Source of the DNA: Gammaproteobacteria bacterium
GTDB lineage: Bacteria > Pseudomonadota > Gammaproteobacteria > UBA5335 > SLRW01
Reading direction: 5' to 3'
Assembly: GCA_007130745.1 (NCBI GenBank)
Contig: SLRW01000072.1
Location: forward strand, 1-9,407
Length of the DNA stretch: 9,407 nt
Below, in pieces: positions 5,661-9,407 of this stretch. The notes beneath the pieces were generated by a model, which saw only the letters and a list, made by a program, of their open reading frames with translations, made no database searches and was not told the DNA's origin. The position numbers and the translations under genes were made by a program. Within the stretch, counting starts at the first letter, position 1; each line of letters opens with the position of its first letter.

Positions 5661-6380
5661 CTAGCCGGTCAGCGCCGACCAGCGAAATTCCCGACTGATG
5701 GCAGACTGTCTGCCGCGCGGGTTCACGCTGACCTCAAGACGGTCCGGCACAAACCCTTCAGGAAATACAATCATGCCATCAAAGTCCTGAAAATACCTGA
5801 ATGAAAACTCATGCCGACTGCGCCCTTCGTGCGAAAGCTCGGAAAGTGTCAGAGTCACCGGATCCCCGCCCCGCTCTCCGTGAGCCACCAGGGTCGTCGT
5901 GCCCGAAACCGTCTGTTCATGGCGCAAGGCCTGGATCAGCACCAGACGATAATAATAACTGTTGGCCGCGCCGGCCCGCCGCAGTTCCAGTTTCTGTACC
6001 TGCAAACCAGAGCTGCCCTCCCCGGGCGAGACAATACCGCGATAAAAGCCCACCTCGGAACGCAATTCGTGAATTTCGTGCTGCATGCGACTCATCTGCC
6101 GCCGCAAATCCTGCTCCGCCTGCTGGTGAATCTGATCGGAACGAGCCATGTAGGCGACCTGGTGGCGCAACTCGCGGTTTTCCTCCTCCAGCGAGCGCAC
6201 CCGGTTGAGTAACTCGCGATTCTGCTCGCGCAACTCGGTGAAATCCAGCCCCGAGCGGCTTTCACCATACTTCACCAGTTGCCAACCGCCCAGCACGATC
6301 AGTATCAGCACAACGGCCAGTATCAACAACCGACGCCGCGGGTCGTAGGGCCGCACCACCAGGGTTGATCTGAGGCTCAC
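5661..6380 (-). CDS. Uncharacterised inner-membrane protein with coiled coil (DUF6776-like)
   Basis: The function is unknown. The 239-aa product has a short basic cytoplasmic N-terminus (PYDPRRR), one transmembrane segment (about 18-36) and a long heptad-rich coiled coil (about 47-110) full of Glu, Arg, Gln and Leu. A C-terminal domain (about 117-239) with many alternating hydrophobic residues suggests beta structure, so most of the protein should lie in the periplasm. I chose GTG at 6380, which has GGAGG 7 nt upstream. A TTG at 6404 would add eight residues but has no ribosome-binding site. It starts 46 nt after argC and ends 19 nt before the bactofilin gene, so it is likely co-transcribed with both. 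From memory, a similar protein sits between argC and the bactofilin gene in Pseudomonas. A partner role with the bactofilin is inferred from position only. Confidence 0.85.
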   Translation of the reverse strand: MSLRSTLVVRPYDPRRRLLILAVVLILIVLGGWQLVKYGESRSGLDFTELREQNRELLNRVRSLEEENRELRHQVAYMARSDQIHQQAEQDLRRQMSRMQHEIHELRSEVGFYRGIVSPGEGSSGLQVQKLELRRAGAANSYYYRLVLIQALRHEQTVSGTTTLVAHGERGGDPVTLTLSELSHEGRSRHEFSFRYFQDFDGMIVFPEGFVPDRLEVSVNPRGRQSAISREFRWSALTG

Positions 6381-6426
6381 GCGCGCGCCTCCAGCTGCAA
6401 GCAATTTGCCGTCAGGAAAATCATCA

Positions 6427-7467
6427 TCAGGGCAGCATCCCCGGCGATACCAGCCCCAGGGTTTCCTCCAGGCCGAACATCAGGTTCATGTTCTGTACAG
6501 CCTGGCCCGAGGCCCCCTTGACCAGATTATCAATCACCGACAGCACAACTACCTGCTGCGGCTGTGCCGGCGGCTGATGCACTGCCAGGCGGCACATATT
6601 GGAGCCCCGCACGCTGCGCGTTTCCGGCAGACTGCCGGCAGGCATCACGTCCACACAGGGTTCACCCGCGTAACGACGCTCGAAAGCCGCCTGCACTTTA
6701 CTGCCGTCGACATCCCCATCAAGGCGCGCATGCAGCGTGGCATGAATACCCCGGTTCATCGGCACCAGGTGCGGCACGAACACCAGCCCCACCGTCGCGT
6801 CACTGACGCCCTGGAGCACCGCGCTGATCTCGGGCAGATGCCGGTGCCCGGCAACCCCGTACGCACGAAAAGACTCTGACACTTCGCCATGCAACATGGC
6901 CACGCTGGCCTTGCGTCCGGCGCCGCTGACACCCGTAGCAGCATCGGCCACCAAGGTGGCGGTATCCACCAGCCCGGCCTCAACCAGCGGCAGAAACCCC
7001 AGCACGATAGCCGTGGGATAACACCCGGGGCAGGCCACCAGACGCGCATCATGCAAGGCGGCGCGATTGAGCTCCGGCAGGCCGTATACGGCCATTTCCA
7101 GCAACTCGGGGCAGGCATGTGCCTCGCCGTACCAGCGCGCCCACAAGTCGGCATCCCGCAAACGAAAATCCGCCGACAGGTCGACGACCCTTACCCCGGC
7201 ATCCAGCAGGGATGGCACCGCGTGCATGGCGGCCGCGTGCGGGGTGGCGAAAAACACCACATCACAGTCCTCCAGCCCGGCATCCGCCGGCGCCTGGTAG
7301 TCCAGCTCCAGATACCCGCGCAGCCCCGGATGCAGTTCAGCCACGGGGCGGCCAGCCTCCTGGCGGGAGGTCACTGCCGTCACTTCCACTTCAGGATGCG
7401 CCGCCAGCAGGCGCAGCAACTCCGCGCCGGTATAACCTGTTCCACCGACAATTCCGGCCCTGATCAT
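6427..7467 (-). CDS. argC: N-acetyl-gamma-glutamyl-phosphate reductase
   Basis: This enzyme carries out the third step of arginine biosynthesis, the NADPH-dependent reduction of N-acetyl-glutamyl-5-phosphate to its semialdehyde. The 346-aa product begins with the nucleotide-binding loop GIVGGTGYTGAELLRLL (5-21). The catalytic cysteine is C149 in the ACPGCYPTA motif. Further family blocks are FFATPH (72-77), DLSADFRL (96-103) and GVSGAGRK. The C-terminal DNLVKGASGQAVQNMNLM block is the usual dimer/active-site signature. Length is normal. The ATG at 7467 has GAGGA and GACGAG upstream. It is the first gene of the minus-strand series argC, coiled-coil protein, bactofilin, erpA, and diverges from hemJ. 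A hairpin GGCGCC/GGCGCC (7497-7515) lies in its leader. No ARG-box is recognisable. Confidence 0.97.
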   Translation of the reverse strand: MIRAGIVGGTGYTGAELLRLLAAHPEVEVTAVTSRQEAGRPVAELHPGLRGYLELDYQAPADAGLEDCDVVFFATPHAAAMHAVPSLLDAGVRVVDLSADFRLRDADLWARWYGEAHACPELLEMAVYGLPELNRAALHDARLVACPGCYPTAIVLGFLPLVEAGLVDTATLVADAATGVSGAGRKASVAMLHGEVSESFRAYGVAGHRHLPEISAVLQGVSDATVGLVFVPHLVPMNRGIHATLHARLDGDVDGSKVQAAFERRYAGEPCVDVMPAGSLPETRSVRGSNMCRLAVHQPPAQPQQVVVLSVIDNLVKGASGQAVQNMNLMFGLEETLGLVSPGMLP

Positions 7468-7556
7468 GACTCGTCATCCTCGTTTTAGCGCTCGGCGGCG
7501 CCTGACATGGGCGCCCAATGTAACACTGCCGGCAACCGTACACGATCCGCTGTATC

Positions 7557-7565
7557 TGGCATAAT
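7557..7565 (+). promoter_or_regulatory. Candidate extended -10 promoter for hemJ
   Basis: TGGCATAAT is an extended -10 element (TGn plus CATAAT, 5 of 6 to consensus) about 36 bp before the hemJ ATG. The -35 position (CGTACA, 17 bp upstream) is poor, as is common for extended -10 promoters. The call is by pattern only. Confidence 0.4.
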
Positions 7566-7571
7566 CCTCCC

Positions 7572-7577
7572 ATTATA
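7572..7577 (-). promoter_or_regulatory. Candidate -10 box for argC
   Basis: The minus strand reads a perfect TATAAT, which would give an argC leader of about 98 nt. No -35 box is seen at 16-18 bp, and there is no TG extension, so an activator or chance is possible. It sits within 25 bp of the hemJ start and faces away from it. Confidence 0.3.
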
Positions 7578-7601
7578 TCGCCCCGACCACGGAAGCCCGG
7601 C

Positions 7602-8024
7602 ATGCTCTGGATCAAGGCCTTTCATATTTTCTTCGTCGTCAGCTGGTTTGCCGGACTGCTATATCTGCCTCGCCTGTTCGTATATCACTCCGACATTACT
7701 GACGAAGCCGGCCACCGGCGCTTTTGCACCATGGAAAAGCGCCTGTTCTCGATCATGACCATCGGCGGCATCGGCACCCTGCTCAGCGGCCTGTGGCTGC
7801 TTTTCGGCTGGTGGTGGCCACCGCCCGAGGGCAGTCACTGGCTTGGCCTTAAACTACTGCTGGTACTTGTCCTGATCGGCTTTCACCTGGCCTGCTGGCG
7901 CTGGCTGCGTCACTTTGCCGCCGCTCACAACCCTCACCCGGCTCGCTATTTTCGCCTGGTCAATGAAATTCCGGCGCTGATCCTGCTGGCCATTGTCATC
8001 CTGGCCATCGTCAAACCCTTCTGA
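7602..8024 (+). CDS. hemJ: Protoporphyrinogen oxidase HemJ
   Basis: This inner-membrane haem protein oxidises protoporphyrinogen IX to protoporphyrin IX, the next-to-last step of haem synthesis in bacteria lacking HemG and HemY. The 140-aa product fits the family in length and in having four hydrophobic segments (about 4-21, 50-70, 80-99 and 121-138). It starts with KAFHIFFVVSWFAGLLYLPRLFVYH, the conserved HemJ beginning with histidines at 8 and 29. LGLKLLLV (K84) and the C-terminal RLVNEIPALILL block are also conserved. ATG at 7602 has GGAAG upstream. The gene stands alone, diverging from argC and converging on the CapA-like gene with an 8-bp gap. No rho-independent terminator is visible between the two convergent genes. 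CopD-like membrane proteins are the nearest alternative, but the size and motifs favour HemJ. Confidence 0.9.
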   Translation: MLWIKAFHIFFVVSWFAGLLYLPRLFVYHSDITDEAGHRRFCTMEKRLFSIMTIGGIGTLLSGLWLLFGWWWPPPEGSHWLGLKLLLVLVLIGFHLACWRWLRHFAAAHNPHPARYFRLVNEIPALILLAIVILAIVKPF

Positions 8025-8032
8025 GGCCGGTT

Positions 8033-9127
8033 TCAGGGCACAGGCAATACCACCCTGGCACGGCCTGATTCTGCCCTGATTTCTGTCTGCAAGGGGACTG
8101 ACAATTCCCGCAATTGCTCAATCACATCCCGCGCTGCGGTACCTTCCAGCACCCGGGGCCGAAACAGCACTTCGGGGTTATACACATTGATCGGCACCAG
8201 CTCCGCTTCAAGCACACCATCGGCACCAGCGAACACATGTGCGATAGCGCTGGTGCGGGCGCGTTCGCTGTAGGAGCCGAAGGTGAAATTGCCCAGGCTG
8301 TAAAAGATCACCCCGCCGTTGTAATACTCCACTCCTTGCAGGATATGCGGATGATGCCCGGCGATAATATCCGCACCGGCATCAATGGCCGCACGCCCCA
8401 GGCGCGGCTGGTATTCACGCAGCTCGGTGGTCGCCTCCTGCCCCCAGTGGAAGGACACCACGACCACATCAACCGTCTCGCGCAGGCGCGCCACATCGGC
8501 ACGAACGTGGTGTTCGTGGCCGAAAGCCGTGCCGGGCCGTTCATCTGTAGCCCAGAACGACTCAGGGAAGGTATTGGAATAGGCCAAAAAGCCGACTTTC
8601 AGGCCACTGGCCTCAATCACCACCGGCGCCCGTGCGGCCGTGCTGTGGGCGCCGGCGCCCACAGCTTTCATGCCCGCTGCGGACAAGGCATCCAGCGTAT
8701 CGAAAAGGCCCTCGGGGCCATAATCCAGGGTGTGGTTATTGGCCAGCGAGAGTACGTCAAAACCGGCGCGGGCCAGTGCCGGCGCCACCTTGTCAGGTGG
8801 CGTGCGGAAAACAAAGCGCTTGTCCAGCGCCTCGCCACGGTCAGTCAACGGCCCTTCGAGATTGCCGAAAACCACATCGCCCTGACCCAGTTCGGGCGTG
8901 ACATACTCAAAGGGGTAATCGTAGCCGTAGCGCTCGACAAACTCGGTGGCGGTACCGCCCAGCATGATGTCGCCGACCAGGGCAATACGTACTGTCGGAG
9001 GCTCGCTTTCTCCCGCAGGCGGCGTGCTGGCACAGGCGGCCAGCATTACGCTCGACACCAGCACGGCCAGCGCGCGCCAGTTGGCGCCTGTCATCCCTGC
9101 CATGCGCGTGGATACCGGCGCGATCAC
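8033..9127 (-). CDS. CapA-family (PGA_cap) metallophosphatase-like lipoprotein
   Basis: This is a predicted lipoprotein with a calcineurin-like metallophosphatase fold, of the family that includes the poly-gamma-glutamate capsule protein CapA/PgsA. With the GTG start (364 aa), a signal peptide ends in the lipobox LAAC (C32). The family motifs follow in order: VGDIMLGG (51-58), GNLEGP (88-93), SLANNHTLDYG (127-137), SFHWG (225-229), GHHPHILQG (257-265) and YSLGNFTF (276-283). Metal-binding Asp, Asn and His residues are therefore intact. No capB/capC ligase gene is nearby, so the name does not imply a capsule. The true reaction is unknown. The GTG start overlaps the bacterioferritin stop (GTGA). 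ATG at 9103 or 9094 could also be the start and would leave an ordinary short signal peptide. No start has a strong ribosome-binding site. Confidence 0.85.
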   Translation of the reverse strand: MIAPVSTRMAGMTGANWRALAVLVSSVMLAACASTPPAGESEPPTVRIALVGDIMLGGTATEFVERYGYDYPFEYVTPELGQGDVVFGNLEGPLTDRGEALDKRFVFRTPPDKVAPALARAGFDVLSLANNHTLDYGPEGLFDTLDALSAAGMKAVGAGAHSTAARAPVVIEASGLKVGFLAYSNTFPESFWATDERPGTAFGHEHHVRADVARLRETVDVVVVSFHWGQEATTELREYQPRLGRAAIDAGADIIAGHHPHILQGVEYYNGGVIFYSLGNFTFGSYSERARTSAIAHVFAGADGVLEAELVPINVYNPEVLFRPRVLEGTAARDVIEQLRELSVPLQTEIRAESGRARVVLPVP

Positions 9128-9407
9128 GCCATGGTCTGGATGTAGTTCTGCAGTCCGATCCGCTCGATCAGCTCCAGCTGCGTTTCAAGGAAATCGATAT
9201 GCTCTTCCTCGTCCGCCAGCACAGTGATAAACAGATCGCGTGAGACGTAATCACCGACTTTCTCGGCATAGCCGGCCGCTTCCCGATAAAGCTCGCGCCC
9301 CTCGTGCTCGAGCGCCAGATCACACTTCAGGATCTCGGCCACATCCTCGCCAATCTTGAGCTTGTTGAGGTCCTGCAAATTGGGCAGCCCCCCGAGGAAC
9401 AGCACAC
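9124..9407 (-). CDS. bfr: Bacterioferritin, C-terminal part (5' end outside window)
   Basis: Bacterioferritin is a cytoplasmic 24-subunit, haem-containing iron-storage protein that oxidises Fe(II) and stores ferric mineral. About 94 residues are in the window, roughly the last 60% of a protein usually near 155-160 aa. The visible part opens with LFLGGLPNLQDL and contains LALEHEG, then the GYAEKVGDYVSRDLF helix. DEEEHIDFLETQLELI and the C-terminal signature IGLQNYIQTM follow. The ferroxidase ligands equivalent to E. coli E94, E127 and H130 are present. The haem-ligand methionine lies upstream, outside the window. A GTG near the edge (9405) is an internal valine, not a start. The TGA stop overlaps the start of the CapA-like gene. 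Confidence 0.95.
   Translation of the reverse strand, partial: VLFLGGLPNLQDLNKLKIGEDVAEILKCDLALEHEGRELYREAAGYAEKVGDYVSRDLFITVLADEEEHIDFLETQLELIERIGLQNYIQTMA

Noticed and set aside
6381..6404. TTG start for the coiled-coil membrane protein
   Set aside because: It has no ribosome-binding site, whereas GTG at 6380 has GGAGG at a good distance.
8114..9145. 343-codon plus-strand frame opposite the CapA-like gene
   Set aside because: It is a shadow of the conserved CapA-family gene. The sense protein has a lipobox and ordered family motifs, while the antisense product has none.

Overview
The window is a stretch of gammaproteobacterial chromosome with high GC content (around 60% by eye). Two things point to this group: the 5' end of a 16S rRNA gene at the left edge, and the gene order argC - coiled-coil membrane protein - bactofilin - erpA / anmK - M23 peptidase - tyrS - rrn. 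From memory, that order matches the Pseudomonas-type neighbourhood where the tyrosyl-tRNA synthetase gene sits directly upstream of a ribosomal RNA operon. The genus cannot be named from the sequence alone. Nearly all genes are housekeeping genes, and I see no transposase, integrase, phage gene, tRNA or CRISPR array.

Left part (1-1865). The minus strand carries the first 112 nt of 16S rRNA, preceded by a structured leader of about 330 nt. The leader is driven by a strong sigma-70 type promoter (TTGACT-16-TATAAT) with a GC-rich discriminator, and probably by a second promoter 90 bp downstream. tyrS lies just upstream on the same strand, ending 25 bp before the rrn -35 box with no terminator between. 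A divergent intergenic region separates tyrS from the plus-strand pair.

Middle (1866-6380). A plus-strand pair encodes a LysM/M23 peptidoglycan peptidase and AnmK (anhydro-MurNAc kinase, cell-wall recycling). It converges on a minus-strand operon whose last genes are a coiled-coil inner-membrane protein, a bactofilin and erpA (Fe-S cluster insertion). The anmK/erpA gap holds a bidirectional terminator. That terminator is the core of a much larger imperfect palindrome (4402-4605) with 13-bp perfect ends and four copies of the heptamer TTAAGTG. It is the most unusual sequence in the window.

Right part (6427-9407). argC (arginine biosynthesis) heads the minus-strand operon. hemJ (protoporphyrinogen oxidation, haem synthesis) diverges from it. 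Convergent to hemJ lie a CapA-type lipoprotein gene and the 3' part of a bacterioferritin gene, which overlap by a GTGA junction.

Functional themes are peptidoglycan cutting, recycling and shape (M23, AnmK, bactofilin, perhaps the coiled-coil protein), iron/haem/Fe-S handling (ErpA, HemJ, Bfr) and translation (tyrS, rrn). No wholly new multi-gene system is evident. The palindromic element, the palindrome inside the rrn promoter and the two poorly characterised envelope proteins deserve the closest look.
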